The notes: generated by a model not told the origin, from the sequence alone. 37,394 nt of DNA from Sphingomonas asaccharolytica NBRC 15499 (GCF_001598355.1 NZ_BCYU01000046.1:1-37394), one strand, 5' to 3'; positions 23,481-32,330 are shown, numbered from the stretch's first letter. Translations and numbers: made by a program.

Positions 23481-24245
23481 ATGCCTGCGCTGAGCGACGA
23501 GGCTGTCGCTATCCTTTTATTGACCCTGCGCGTGGTGCCGGCGTTCGCGTTCACCGCGCCGTTCACCTTGCTGCGCGTGCCGGCGATCGTGCGTGTGCTG
23601 CTGAGCATCTCGCTTGCCGCCTGGCTGGTCACCGCCAATCCCGCCCAGACCTGGCAGAGCGGCTTTGCCGCACATGGGCTGGCGCTCGCGGCCGCGAACG
23701 AGCTCGTGCTCGGCATCGGTCTCTCGCTCTCGCTGCAATTCGCGTTCGCCGCCTTGCTCACGGTCGGGCGCGCGCTCGACATCCAGGCCGGGTTCGGCCT
23801 CGCCGTGCTGGTCGACCCCACGACCAAGAGCCAGATGCCGCTGGTCGGCACGCTCTTCGCCTATGCGGCAGCCGCCATCTTCTTCACCAGCGACGGTCCC
23901 GCCAATCTGCTCGCGATCTGGACCGCGTCGGTACAGGCCGTGCCGCTCGGCACCGGCGCGCTATCCGGCGACCTTGGCGCGCTCCTCACCTATCTGTCGA
24001 GCGCGTTTGTCATCGCCTGCGGGCTTGGCGGCGCGATCATGCTGGGCTTGTTCCTCGCCGACCTCGCCATCGCCTTCATGTCGCGCACGCTGCCCCAGAT
24101 GAACGTGATGCTGCTCGGGTTCCAGGTGAAGGCATTGATGACGCTGGCCTTGCTGCCGGCGTCGGTCGCCTTGTCGGGCGCCCTCCTCCTTCGCCTGCTT
24201 CGGACAGCGCTGGAGGCGGCGCCGCAATTGGTGGCGGCGCGCTGA
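23481..24245 (+). CDS. fliR: Flagellar export gate protein FliR
   Basis: A 254-residue integral membrane protein with the FliR pattern: RVVPAFAFTAPFTLLRVPAIVRV at the N-terminus (in part), ELVLGIGLSLSLQFAFAAL, DIQAGFGLAVLVDP, and LADLAIAFMSRTLPQMNVM near residue 200. Six or more membrane helices are evident. It completes the FliP5Q4R1 gate with FliQ and the FliP encoded at 30212-30916. It starts 4 bp after the fliQ stop and ends one base before flhB, so the genes are co-transcribed. Confidence 0.95.
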   Translation: MPALSDEAVAILLLTLRVVPAFAFTAPFTLLRVPAIVRVLLSISLAAWLVTANPAQTWQSGFAAHGLALAAANELVLGIGLSLSLQFAFAALLTVGRALDIQAGFGLAVLVDPTTKSQMPLVGTLFAYAAAAIFFTSDGPANLLAIWTASVQAVPLGTGALSGDLGALLTYLSSAFVIACGLGGAIMLGLFLADLAIAFMSRTLPQMNVMLLGFQVKALMTLALLPASVALSGALLLRLLRTALEAAPQLVAAR

Positions 24246-24246
24246 C

Positions 24247-25311
24247 ATGGCCGAGGGACAGGAAACCAACCGCACCGAGCAGGCAACGCCGTTCAAGCTC
24301 AAGCGCGCCCGCGAAAAGGGCATGGTCGCGCGCGGGCTCGACCTCGGGTTCGTCGCCGGTCTGATCGGGCTTGCCGCGTTCGTCATCGTCGCCGGTGCCA
24401 AGCTGGCCTCGGTCCTCGGTGTCGAAATGCGCCGGGCGCTGGTTGGCGGGATCAGCGCGGCAGGCGATCCCCATGCGTCGGTCGCGCTCGCCGCGGGCTC
24501 TTTATGGCCCGTGCTCAAGCCTGTCGTTCTGCTCGGCGCGACGGTGATCTCGGTCACGCTTCTGGTCGAGATCGTGCAGCTGCGCGGACTGGTGTTCAGC
24601 GCGACACCACTCAAGCCTGATTTCTCGCGGATCAATCCCGCCAAGGGCCTGAAACGCCTGTTCTCGTTCCAGATGCTCAAACAGGCGTTCAAGAGCATCC
24701 TCAAACTGGCGATCTACACAGTGATCACCGTGCTCGCCATTCGCTCGGCGCTGGCCGGTGCAAGCGGGCGCATCACCGATGCGGCCAAGCTCGCCGAGGC
24801 GCTCGATCATGCCGGCATGAAGCTGCTCCTGCTCTTCATCCTGGCCGCGGCCGGCCTCGCCGTGATCGACCAGCTCCTCGCCCGCGGCGACTTCGCGAAG
24901 CAGATGCGGATGAGCAGGCGCGAGGTGACGCGCGAGCATAAGGAGCGCGAAGGCGATCCGCGGCTCAAGAGCAAGCGCAAGCAACTGCACAAATCGTTCG
25001 CGCAGCAAAGCCAGGGGCTCGCCAATCTGCCGGGCTCGGACTTGCTGATCGTCAATCCGCGCCACGTCGCGGTCGCGCTCGCCTATCGTGCCGGGGCCGG
25101 CGCGGCACCGGTCGTCCGGGCCAAGGGCGCGGATCGTCACGCCTTGCAGCTCAAGGCCGCCGCCGCCCGCCTCGGCATTCCGATCATCGAATCGCGCGGG
25201 CTGGCCCGCGCATTGTTCCGCGACAGCGAGATGGGAAGCGAGATCGCCCCGCGTCACTACCATGCCGTCGCCGAACTCTATTTCAAGCTGGGAGCAACCG
25301 CGCGTGCTTGA
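24247..25311 (+). CDS. flhB: Flagellar export protein FlhB with variant NPRH cleavage site
   Basis: A 354-residue protein with the FlhB start (ERTE-like QETNRTEQATPFKLKRAREKG in parts), four membrane helices in the first ~210 residues and the cytoplasmic domain (MSRREVTREHKEREGDP). FlhB switches export from rod/hook to filament substrates after self-cleavage at Asn-Pro in the conserved NPTH loop. Here residues 270-273 read NPRH (AATCCGCGCCAC at 25054-25065). Asn and Pro are kept but Thr is replaced by Arg, which may change cleavage rate or switching. It overlaps flhA by 8 bp. Confidence 0.95.
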   Translation: MAEGQETNRTEQATPFKLKRAREKGMVARGLDLGFVAGLIGLAAFVIVAGAKLASVLGVEMRRALVGGISAAGDPHASVALAAGSLWPVLKPVVLLGATVISVTLLVEIVQLRGLVFSATPLKPDFSRINPAKGLKRLFSFQMLKQAFKSILKLAIYTVITVLAIRSALAGASGRITDAAKLAEALDHAGMKLLLLFILAAAGLAVIDQLLARGDFAKQMRMSRREVTREHKEREGDPRLKSKRKQLHKSFAQQSQGLANLPGSDLLIVNPRHVAVALAYRAGAGAAPVVRAKGADRHALQLKAAAARLGIPIIESRGLARALFRDSEMGSEIAPRHYHAVAELYFKLGATARA

Positions 25312-27325
25312 CCGCCTGCTGCGCAACAACCGCGATCTTCTGCTGGTTGCCGCGATCTTCCTGATCCTCGTCATCCTGTTCGCGCCGATCCCGGCGGCTG
25401 TGCTCGACCTGTCGATCATCGCCAATTTCGGGCTGGCGCTGACGATCCTGCTGCTGACCTTCTATGTCGCGAAACCGGTCGAATTCTCGACCTTCCCCTC
25501 GCTGCTGCTGGTGGCCACGCTCTACCGCCTCGCGCTCAACGTGGCGGCGACCCGGCTGATCCTGACCGGTGCCAGCGCCGGCCAGGTGATCGGCTCGATC
25601 GGCACCTTCGCCGTCCAGGGCAATTTCGTCGTCGGGCTGGTGGTCTTCGCGATCCTCGTCGTGGTCCAATATATCGTCGTCACCTCGGGTGCGCAGCGCG
25701 TGTCCGAAGTGGCCGCGCGCTTCACCCTCGATTCGATGCCGGGCGCGCAGATGAGCATCGACGCCGATCTCAACATGGGCCTGATCGACCAGGTCGAGGC
25801 CGGGCGCCGCCGCAAGGGGATCGAGCGCGAGGCGAGCTTCTACGGTGCGATGGACGGCGCGTCCAAGTTCGTGAAGGGCGACGCGATCGCCGGGATCATC
25901 ATCCTCTTGATCGACATCATCGCCGGCTGGATCGTCGGGGTGCTCCAGCTCGGCATGGAGTGGAACGAGGCGCTGCAGCATTTCACCTTGCTGACGATCG
26001 GCGACGGCATCGCCGCGCAGCTGCCCGCGCTGATCATCTCGGTCGCCACCGGCATCATCGTCACACGATCGGCGTCCGATCGCGAATTGTCGACCGAGGT
26101 ATTCAGCCAGCTTGCCTCGATTCCGCGCATCCCGCTCATCGTCACCCTGGTCCTGATGATGCTGCTGCTGTTGCCGGGCATGCCGAAATGGCCGATCCTG
26201 GTGATCCTCGGCCTGGCGGTCCTCGCCTGGCGGCGTATCCGCAGCACCACCGCCGCCAAGGACACCGTCATCGCCAACGAGGTGGCGGCGTCGCAGGCCG
26301 CGAGCGCCGGCCAGGCCTCGATCGAGATCCGGTTGGGCGCCGCGCTGGCGGAGGCGTGGAAGGCGCAGCAGGCGATCATCCTCGACCGCGTCGAAGGGCT
26401 GCGCCAGGTGCAGGAACAGAAGCTCGGCATCGCATTCCCGCCGGTCCGTATCCTCGACGGGTCGGGGCTCGGCGACACCGAATATGAGATCCGGCTGTTC
26501 GGGTCGCGCTTCGCGCTGGGCGAAGCACGACCCGACCGCGCGCTGGTGATCGGCGCGGCGGGCGCCGCGCCGGCGATCGAGGGAATCGCGACCACCGACC
26601 CCAGTTTCGGATTGCCGGCGGTCTGGGTCGACGCCGACGGCGAGGAGGCCGCGCGCGCCGCCGGGCTCACCGTCATCGATCCGATCACCGTGCTGATGAC
26701 CCAGTTCAGCGAGGTCGTCTCGGGCGAGGTCGCGACCCTGCTCACCCGCCCCGTCGTGACGCGGCTGATCGAGGACGCCCGGACCCGCCAGCCCGGACTG
26801 ATCGAGGAACTCATTCCGACAATCCTCGGCGTTCCCGATATCCAGCGCGTGCTCCAGAACCTGCTCGCCGAAGGCGTGTCGGTCACCAATTTCGACCTGA
26901 TCCTCGAGCATCTCGCCGACCTCGCCCGCACCCAGCGCGACCCGGCCGAACTGACCGAGCAATTGCGCCAGCGGCTGAGCTACGCGATCTGCAACCAGTT
27001 GCGCGGCGACCATCCCGATCTTGCCGTGCTGAGCCTTGATCCCAGGATCGAAAACCAGATCGCCTCGGGGCTGGGCGCGGCGCAACAAGGCGGCCTGCCG
27101 ATCGAACCCGGCCTCGCCGATCGCCTGATCCGCCGCCTGTCGGCGCTGGCCGAGGCGATGCACCGCGACGGGCGGGCGCCCGTCCTGTTGTGCGGCGCCG
27201 AGTTGCGCCGCCACCTCAAGGCGTTCACCAGACGCAGCATTCCGCGCCTCGCGGTGGTTTCGGTCAACGAGATACCGATGCGGATCAATCTGAAGTCGTT
27301 CGATGTCGTCAAGCTGGAAGGATGA
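25304..27325 (+). CDS. flhA: Flagellar export protein FlhA
   Basis: A 673-residue protein of the FHIPEP family. The N-terminal half has about eight membrane helices and the signature loop (EVAARFTLDSMPGAQMSID, usual GKQM), the proton-channel region. The C-terminal half is the cytosolic ring that binds chaperone-substrate complexes (LIEELIPTILGVPDIQRVLQ in parts; RRSIPRLAVVSVNEIP). Start GTG 25304 has GGGAG about seven bases upstream and overlaps the flhB stop. A longer in-frame ORF extends into flhB and is rejected. Confidence 0.96.
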   Translation: MLDRLLRNNRDLLLVAAIFLILVILFAPIPAAVLDLSIIANFGLALTILLLTFYVAKPVEFSTFPSLLLVATLYRLALNVAATRLILTGASAGQVIGSIGTFAVQGNFVVGLVVFAILVVVQYIVVTSGAQRVSEVAARFTLDSMPGAQMSIDADLNMGLIDQVEAGRRRKGIEREASFYGAMDGASKFVKGDAIAGIIILLIDIIAGWIVGVLQLGMEWNEALQHFTLLTIGDGIAAQLPALIISVATGIIVTRSASDRELSTEVFSQLASIPRIPLIVTLVLMMLLLLPGMPKWPILVILGLAVLAWRRIRSTTAAKDTVIANEVAASQAASAGQASIEIRLGAALAEAWKAQQAIILDRVEGLRQVQEQKLGIAFPPVRILDGSGLGDTEYEIRLFGSRFALGEARPDRALVIGAAGAAPAIEGIATTDPSFGLPAVWVDADGEEAARAAGLTVIDPITVLMTQFSEVVSGEVATLLTRPVVTRLIEDARTRQPGLIEELIPTILGVPDIQRVLQNLLAEGVSVTNFDLILEHLADLARTQRDPAELTEQLRQRLSYAICNQLRGDHPDLAVLSLDPRIENQIASGLGAAQQGGLPIEPGLADRLIRRLSALAEAMHRDGRAPVLLCGAELRRHLKAFTRRSIPRLAVVSVNEIPMRINLKSFDVVKLEG

Positions 27326-27326
27326 A

Positions 27327-28475
27327 ATGATGGGCGAGGAGACCGGTCGAGCCGCGAGCGAGGCGAGCTATCAACGCCTGCTCGGCTATCTCGAGCACGA
27401 CCCGGACAACCAGGCCTTGCTGGCCGACGCCGCCGAGGCGGCGATCGCGGCGGGCCGCGCCGACGCGGCGTTCGGCCTGCTCGACCGCGCAGCCGCTCGA
27501 TCCGCGCCGGGCCCTCGCCAACGCAGTCTCGCGGGGCTCGCGGCAATGCATAGCGAACGATTCGCCGATGCGATCGCGACGTTCGCGGCGCTGCTCGACG
27601 ATGGCATCGACAATCCGGTGATCCGGTTCAATCTCGCCTGGTCGCAGGCAGTGTCCGGCGATACCGAGGGCGCGCTTGCCATCCTCGACGACGCCACCTG
27701 CGAAGCGCTATCGCAGGCCGCCGCGCTCGATGTCCGGCTGCGCCACGCGGCGGGCGAGTTCGAGGAAGCGTATCAACGCGGCAAACACTATCTCGACCTC
27801 CATCCCGAGGACCCGGCGCTCGGCGCGGCGATGTCGGTGCTGGCGCTCGACATGAACGAGCCCGAATTCGCCGCCGCCTGCGCGGCGAAAGCGCCAGGGC
27901 ATGCCGATGCGCTGACGACGCTCGGCACGCTGGCGCTCGACAGCAAAGATGCGAGCCAGGCGAAAGCCTTGTTCGACGAAGCGCTGGCGCGCAATCCCAA
28001 GGCGCCCCGCGCTTGGGTCGGCCGCGGGCTCGCCGAACTGCTGACCGGCCAGGCCGACCAGGCACCCGCAGACATCGACCGCGGCGCGGAATTGTTCGGC
28101 AGCCATCTCGGCTCGTGGATCGCCGCCGGCTGGGCCCATTTCGTCAACGGCGACATCGCCACCAGCCGCGCGCGGTTCGAACATGCCCTCGCGCTCGACC
28201 CGACCTTCGCCGAAACCCATGGCTCGCTCGCCGTGCTCGACGTCTTGGCGGGTAACATCGACGCCGCGCGCGAACGCGCGACGATCGCCGCACGGCTCGA
28301 CCGGCAAAGCTACGCCGCAGCCCTCGCCCAGGCGATGCTGAGCGCGGGGAGCGGCGATGCCGACCGGAGCCGGGCGATCATCGAACGCGCGTTGCATGCG
28401 CCGCTCGACGGCACCGGCCGTACGCTGGCGCAAGCGCTGGCACGGATGGGCGCGGGCGGCGGATCGGTCCACTAA
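27327..28475 (+). CDS. TPR-repeat protein, flagellar cluster associated
   Basis: A 382-residue protein built of tetratricopeptide-like helical pairs (ALLADAAEAAIAAGRADAAF, LFDEALARNPKAPRAWVGRG, ARFEHALALDPTFAETHGSL). No signal peptide or catalytic motif is seen, so a cytoplasmic scaffold or chaperone is likely. Start ATG 27327 lies one base after the flhA stop, with AAGG five bases upstream (ATG 27330 is possible). It ends the + strand flagellar operon and faces the - strand operon across about 100 bp. The other operon also ends with a TPR gene; a shared role in assembly is possible but unproven. Confidence 0.8.
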   Translation: MMGEETGRAASEASYQRLLGYLEHDPDNQALLADAAEAAIAAGRADAAFGLLDRAAARSAPGPRQRSLAGLAAMHSERFADAIATFAALLDDGIDNPVIRFNLAWSQAVSGDTEGALAILDDATCEALSQAAALDVRLRHAAGEFEEAYQRGKHYLDLHPEDPALGAAMSVLALDMNEPEFAAACAAKAPGHADALTTLGTLALDSKDASQAKALFDEALARNPKAPRAWVGRGLAELLTGQADQAPADIDRGAELFGSHLGSWIAAGWAHFVNGDIATSRARFEHALALDPTFAETHGSLAVLDVLAGNIDAARERATIAARLDRQSYAAALAQAMLSAGSGDADRSRAIIERALHAPLDGTGRTLAQALARMGAGGGSVH

Positions 28476-28581
28476 ACGCCACGCCCGACGGGCGGATCCG
28501 GCCCAGCGACCGATCCGTCGCATCGATCGCAGCGGGTGGGAGCCGAACCAGACGCAATCGCGCCAGGGACCGGTTCGACCG

Positions 28582-28917
28582 TCAGGTCGCCCGGAAGTCG
28601 CGCGCGACGCGGTCGAGCAGTTTCTGCGCTTCGGGCGACGCCTCGATCAGCCGCAGGACCTCGCCGGTCACCGCCTCGAACGCCGGCTCGGCGACCAGTT
28701 CCTCGCCTAGCCGCTCGCCGAGCAGGCCGCGCACCAGCGCCCGGCGGAAATCGCGTTCGGGAAGATCGCGGATCGCGGCCAGTGCCTCGATCCTCTGCTG
28801 CGCGGTCGCCGACTTGCGCTGCTCGCGATCCGCGCCCCGCACACGGCCCCGCTCGCTGCGCTGCAATTGCTCGCGCAGCAGCAGCAGAATCTGGTCGGTT
28901 GCGCTGATCTGGGTCAT
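28582..28917 (-). CDS. Small helical protein of unknown function, flagellar operon
   Basis: A 111-residue charged protein (LLLLREQLQRSERGR, RDLPERDFRRALVRGLLGERLG, in parts) without membrane segments or known motifs. It is probably helical and possibly a chaperone or regulator. It starts 5 bp after the TPR gene stop, so it is the last gene of the leftward flagellar operon. Its 3' end faces the other TPR gene. Conservation in other flagellar clusters would decide whether it belongs to the system. Confidence 0.65.
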   Translation of the reverse strand: MTQISATDQILLLLREQLQRSERGRVRGADREQRKSATAQQRIEALAAIRDLPERDFRRALVRGLLGERLGEELVAEPAFEAVTGEVLRLIEASPEAQKLLDRVARDFRAT

Positions 28918-28922
28918 CTGAC

Positions 28923-29468
28923 CTAGTGGGGCCGGCCGGAAAACTGGCCGAGCAGCAAGCTGGTCGCCGACATGGTCTCGTCCGCGGCATCGCCGACAGT
29001 AAGCTCGCTGATGCGATCGATCATCAGCTGCATGTCGCCATTGAGCGGCAGGTTCTCCTCGTTGGTCGCGATGCCGAGCCGCAATTGCTCGATCGCGGCT
29101 GCGAATTCGTCGCGGATGAGATAGGTCAGGCCAGCGACGAAGATGCGCAGATAATGCCCGTCGGGCAGCAGCGCGAGCGGCCCCCAGGTCGACAGCGCGT
29201 CGCCCGCTTCGCCGGAGGTCAGCTGGAAGAAACCGAGCTGGAAGCGCGCGATCGCGAAATCGGGCGCAAGCGCCACCGCCGCCTTGAGCGCGGACAGCGC
29301 CTCGATTGGCCGGCCGATGCCGGCGAGGAGCGAACCGCGCAGGAAATGGAGGCGCGGATCGTCCGGAAAATCCGCCAGCGCCCGATCGACGTGCGCAATC
29401 TCGTCGCCATTGTTTGCGGCGATCGCGGTGGTCAACTCCTGGAGGCGGATATCATCGCAAAGCGTCAT
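28923..29468 (-). CDS. TPR-like protein in flagellar operon
   Basis: A 181-residue protein with TPR-type helices (HVDRALADFPDDPRLHFLRGS; LSALKAAVALAPDFAIARFQLG, in parts) in the N-terminal ~110 residues, then a less regular C-terminus. No signal peptide is seen. It lies 12 bp downstream of fliA and 5 bp before the small unknown gene. A flagellar or type III secretion chaperone-like role is plausible because such chaperones are often TPR proteins, but nothing in the sequence names a client. Confidence 0.75.
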   Translation of the reverse strand: MTLCDDIRLQELTTAIAANNGDEIAHVDRALADFPDDPRLHFLRGSLLAGIGRPIEALSALKAAVALAPDFAIARFQLGFFQLTSGEAGDALSTWGPLALLPDGHYLRIFVAGLTYLIRDEFAAAIEQLRLGIATNEENLPLNGDMQLMIDRISELTVGDAADETMSATSLLLGQFSGRPH

Positions 29469-29480
29469 GTCGAATTGTCC

Positions 29481-30215
29481 CTAGTGATGCTTGAGCCGCC
29501 GCCGAAGCCGTTCGATGGCGCTCTTGTGGAGTTGCGATACCCGGCCGCGCGTCAGCCGCAACAGATCGGCGATATGCGCGAAGGTCAGTCCGGTGTGATA
29601 ATGCTGGCGGATAACCGCGCCTTCATTGGCGGGCAATCGTTCGAGTTCGGCGGCGATCGCCGCCTGAGTCTGGCGCCAGGCGAGCCCTTCATACGGCGTC
29701 GGCCGGCGATCGACACCGTCCTCCTGCTCGACCATCCCGGTTCCCTCGAGCATCAGCCCGAGCGCGAGATCCACGGCGAGGTCCGCGAGTGTGGCGAGGG
29801 GGTCGGCGGGCGCGGCCTCGATCGGGCCGAGCGACCGCATGCGCTCCTGCCGCAACCGCTGGCGCTGGCTCAATTGCGCGTCGAAATCGCTCATCCGCTT
29901 CATGCCGTCGGCGACGCTGCCGGCGATCCGCGGCCGGGCATAGGCGCCGAACGGCACGCCGAGAAGCGGGTCGTAGCGGTCGAGCGCCTGCAACAGGCCC
30001 TCATAGGCGAATTGCTCGAGATCGCCGCGATCGACCACGCGCCGGCGCCAGCCGAAATGGCGCGCCGCGACGGAGCGGGCCAGTACGATATAGCGATTGA
30101 ACAAGGTTTCGCGCGAGCGGCTGTCATCCTCGAACCGCGCGCGCCGCCACAGCGACGCTTCGGCGCGCACCGGATCGGTCACGATGTCGAGGCCGGTCTC
30201 GCGCGTCGACTTCAT
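29481..30215 (-). CDS. fliA: FliA-type flagellar sigma factor (sigma-28)
   Basis: A 244-residue sigma-70-family protein with region 2 (LFNRYIVLARSVAARHFGWR, DLEQFAYEGLLQALDRYDP, FGAYARPRIAGSVADGMK), a linker region 3 and region 4 (LERLPANEGAVIRQHYHTGLTFAHIADLL in parts, with the helix LTRGRVSQLHKSAIERLRRRL). The ARPRIxGxxxDxxR-like segment is characteristic of FliA. It would direct late flagellar genes; no anti-sigma FlgM is in the window. Its ATG overlaps the fliP stop by 3 bp, so it is made from the same operon as the structural genes. Confidence 0.88.
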   Translation of the reverse strand: MKSTRETGLDIVTDPVRAEASLWRRARFEDDSRSRETLFNRYIVLARSVAARHFGWRRRVVDRGDLEQFAYEGLLQALDRYDPLLGVPFGAYARPRIAGSVADGMKRMSDFDAQLSQRQRLRQERMRSLGPIEAAPADPLATLADLAVDLALGLMLEGTGMVEQEDGVDRRPTPYEGLAWRQTQAAIAAELERLPANEGAVIRQHYHTGLTFAHIADLLRLTRGRVSQLHKSAIERLRRRLKHH

Positions 30216-30916
30216 CGAAAGCTGCCCAGCACGCCCTGGATGACGAGGCTCCAGCCGTCGATCAATACGAACATCAACAGCTTGATCGGCAGCGATATCG
30301 TGGCCGGCGGCACCATCATCATGCCGAGCGACAGGAGGATCGACGACACGACGAGATCGATCAGCAGGAACGGCAGCAGGATAACGAACCCGATCGTGAA
30401 CGAGACCCGCAGCTCGTTCATGATGAAGGCGGGCGCGAGCTTGAGGATCTCAACCTGGTCGGGGCGCGCCGGAACCGGCGTATGCGCGATCGCATAGATC
30501 GCCTCGATGTCGGAATCGCGCGTCTGGGCGAGCATGAATGTCTTGAGCGGAGCGCTTCCGCGGGTCATTGCCTCTTCGGCGCTGATCTGGCCGCCAAGGA
30601 ACGGCTGGACCGCCTGACTGTTCAGCGTCATCAGCGTCGGTCCCATGGAGAATGCGGTCAGGAACAGCGCCAGGCTGATCAGCACCGGATTGGGCGGCGT
30701 CTCCGGCATGCCGAACGCGTGCCGGACCATCGACAGGGTGATGATGATACGGACGAAGCTCGTCATGCTGATGAGGATGGCCGGCAGGATCGCCAGCATC
30801 GTCAACAGCAAGGTGGTGCGCACGACATCGGCCGAGAGCCCGGCCTGAGGCGCCGCGGCGGCCGGCACCGCTGCGAACAGCGCGCCGCCGGCGAGCGCCA
30901 GCAACCACCTTTTCAC
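30212..30916 (-). CDS. fliP: Flagellar export gate protein FliP
   Basis: A 234-residue protein with a signal peptide (WLLALAGGALFAAVPAAAAP) as in other FliP proteins, four membrane helices and the motifs SFVRIIITLSMVRHAFGMPETPPN, shown here as overlapping pieces SFVRIIITLSMVRHAFG and GMPETPPNPVLISLALFLT, then PAFIMNELRVSFTIGF and MMMVPPATISLPIKLLMF. It assembles with FliQ and FliR into the gate. Start is GTG 30916, overlapping the fliO stop (GTGA); a longer frame to 31096 runs through fliO and is rejected. fliP is split from fliQR, which lie in the convergent operon about 7 kb away. Confidence 0.95.
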   Translation of the reverse strand: MKRWLLALAGGALFAAVPAAAAPQAGLSADVVRTTLLLTMLAILPAILISMTSFVRIIITLSMVRHAFGMPETPPNPVLISLALFLTAFSMGPTLMTLNSQAVQPFLGGQISAEEAMTRGSAPLKTFMLAQTRDSDIEAIYAIAHTPVPARPDQVEILKLAPAFIMNELRVSFTIGFVILLPFLLIDLVVSSILLSLGMMMVPPATISLPIKLLMFVLIDGWSLVIQGVLGSFR

Positions 30917-31254
30917 GCAGCCTCTCCGCCGTCCGCCAGCGCCCGCTCGCGCAGCACCTGGCTCGATCCGACCTGGATCAGGAGCAGGAATTCGCGTCCG
31001 TCGTGGCGCACGACACCGATATCGGCATGCATGCTGAGCCGGCGCACCTCGACGACCTCGATTACGCCGGTGCGCGGGCCGACCTGGCGCAGCCACCCGG
31101 CCAAGTCGCCCTTGCCCATCCGCTGGCGGATCAGGAGTATCGCGAGCACCGCGATCGCGATGCAGATCAGGAAGGCGATGATGATGCGGCCGACCGGCAC
31201 GTCCACCCCGCCGCCGCCCAGGCGGCCGACCGCCTGATCGGCGAGCAGGATCAT
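30913..31254 (-). CDS. fliO: Flagellar protein FliO
   Basis: A 113-residue protein with one membrane helix (IIIAFLICIAIAVLAILLI) and a short cytoplasmic domain (EVVEVRRLSMHADIGVVRHD, FLLLIQVGSSQVL) typical of FliO. FliO is a scaffold for assembling the FliP ring. It overlaps fliN upstream by 4 bp and fliP downstream by 4 bp, the usual fliNOP order. Confidence 0.85.
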   Translation of the reverse strand: MILLADQAVGRLGGGGVDVPVGRIIIAFLICIAIAVLAILLIRQRMGKGDLAGWLRQVGPRTGVIEVVEVRRLSMHADIGVVRHDGREFLLLIQVGSSQVLRERALADGGEAA

Positions 31255-31535
31255 TCGGCGACCTCGCTCAGCCGCACACCGAACTTGTCTCCGACCGCGA
31301 CCAGTTCACCCTGGCCGATCACCACGCCGTTGAGACGCAGCTCGACGGCCTGATTGAGCGGCGCGTCGAGCGTCACCACCGACTGCGGCTTGAGCGCACC
31401 GAGCTCGGCGACGGTCATCCGCGTGCCGCCGACAAAGGCCTCGATCTCGACCTCGACGTCGTCGATCATGCGCGCGGCGAGCGTCCGGCCGGAGGGCGTC
31501 GCGGTATCTGTTTTCTTGGGAGAGGGCTGGTTCAC
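31251..31535 (-). CDS. fliN: Flagellar motor switch protein FliN
   Basis: A 94-residue protein consisting of a SpoA (surface presentation of antigens) domain: VEVEIEAFVGGTRMTVAELGAL (in part), QSVVTLDAPLNQAVELRLNG and GELVAVGDKFGVRLSEV. FliN forms the lower C-ring with FliM and binds FliH to bring the export ATPase to the base. Length and motifs are normal. It starts 25 bp after the FliM-like gene. Confidence 0.93.
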   Translation of the reverse strand: MNQPSPKKTDTATPSGRTLAARMIDDVEVEIEAFVGGTRMTVAELGALKPQSVVTLDAPLNQAVELRLNGVVIGQGELVAVGDKFGVRLSEVAE

Positions 31536-31560
31536 AAGGGGGTACTCGTTGGAGAGACAG

Positions 31561-32316
31561 TCAAACGATGGTCAGCTGCAGCCGGTCATCCTGGCGATCG
31601 ACGGTGCAGCGCAACGGCTTGGGGCGGTGGCCGATCGCGACATCGACCGCGGTGGTCAGGTCGCGATCGAGCACCAGGACATCGCCGACGGCAAGGCCGG
31701 CAAGCTCGGCGGTCGTCAGCCGGCTGCGGCCGACCAAAGCGGAGACCGTCACTTGCTGGCCGGCAAGCGCGATGGCGAGCGGCGCTACGGTCTTGCCCGT
31801 CACGAACGGCGGCAAGGCCGCCCGCGCGCGCCGGACGATCAGCTCTTCGCTGAGCGCGATCTGAAGCAGATCGGCGCGGCCGCCGTCCGCCACGCGCCAC
31901 GTCCACCACGGTCCCCTGCCGGACTCGACCGTCCCCGGGCGCCAGGCCGCGCCACCCAGCCCCAGGGTGGCGGCGAGGCGGCTGCGGAAATCGGCAACGC
32001 AGGCCGCTGCCGCGGCATCGAGCGCAGCGCGATCGGCCGGCGTCGGCGATGCCCCATCGTCCGGCCCGCCGTACATCATCGCCGCAATCCGCGCGTCGGC
32101 ATCCTCGGCGAGCGACAGCACGACACCATCAGCCAGTTGCCAGCAGGTGCCACGCGCCGCCGCGGGGTTGGCGCCGACCGCGGCATCACCGGCGAGGTCG
32201 ACCGATCGCGCGGCGAACCACGCCGCGCTCCATTCACGCACGCAAGGGCGCAGCGGGACCTCGCGCACCGCGCGCTGGACCGCTTCGGGCGGCAGCCAGG
32301 ATCGAACGTGCGTCAT
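31561..32316 (-). CDS. FliM-like SpoA-domain protein, short and divergent
   Basis: A 251-residue protein in the fliM position. The C-terminal ~80 residues are a SpoA domain (VGRSRLTTAELAGLAVGDVL, LTTAVDVAIGHRPKPLRCTV). The N-terminal part is Ala/Arg/Trp-rich and lacks both the CheY-binding peptide (LSQxEIDALL) and a recognisable CheC-like middle domain. FliM is usually about 320-350 aa. It may be a reduced FliM that docks FliN but does not bind CheY, or more like the YscQ/HrcQ proteins of type III secretion. A full-length FliM elsewhere in the genome cannot be excluded. Confidence 0.75.
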   Translation of the reverse strand: MTHVRSWLPPEAVQRAVREVPLRPCVREWSAAWFAARSVDLAGDAAVGANPAAARGTCWQLADGVVLSLAEDADARIAAMMYGGPDDGASPTPADRAALDAAAAACVADFRSRLAATLGLGGAAWRPGTVESGRGPWWTWRVADGGRADLLQIALSEELIVRRARAALPPFVTGKTVAPLAIALAGQQVTVSALVGRSRLTTAELAGLAVGDVLVLDRDLTTAVDVAIGHRPKPLRCTVDRQDDRLQLTIV

Positions 32317-32330
32317 GCCAATGCCGCCGA

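Noticed and set aside
25283..27214. 643-codon antisense open frame over flhA
   Set aside because: It is a high-GC shadow of flhA, rich in Asp/Arg/Gln with no motifs.
28482..28494. CGCCC-GAC-GGGCG hairpin between convergent operons as a terminator
   Set aside because: The stem is only five base pairs with no T-run on either strand.
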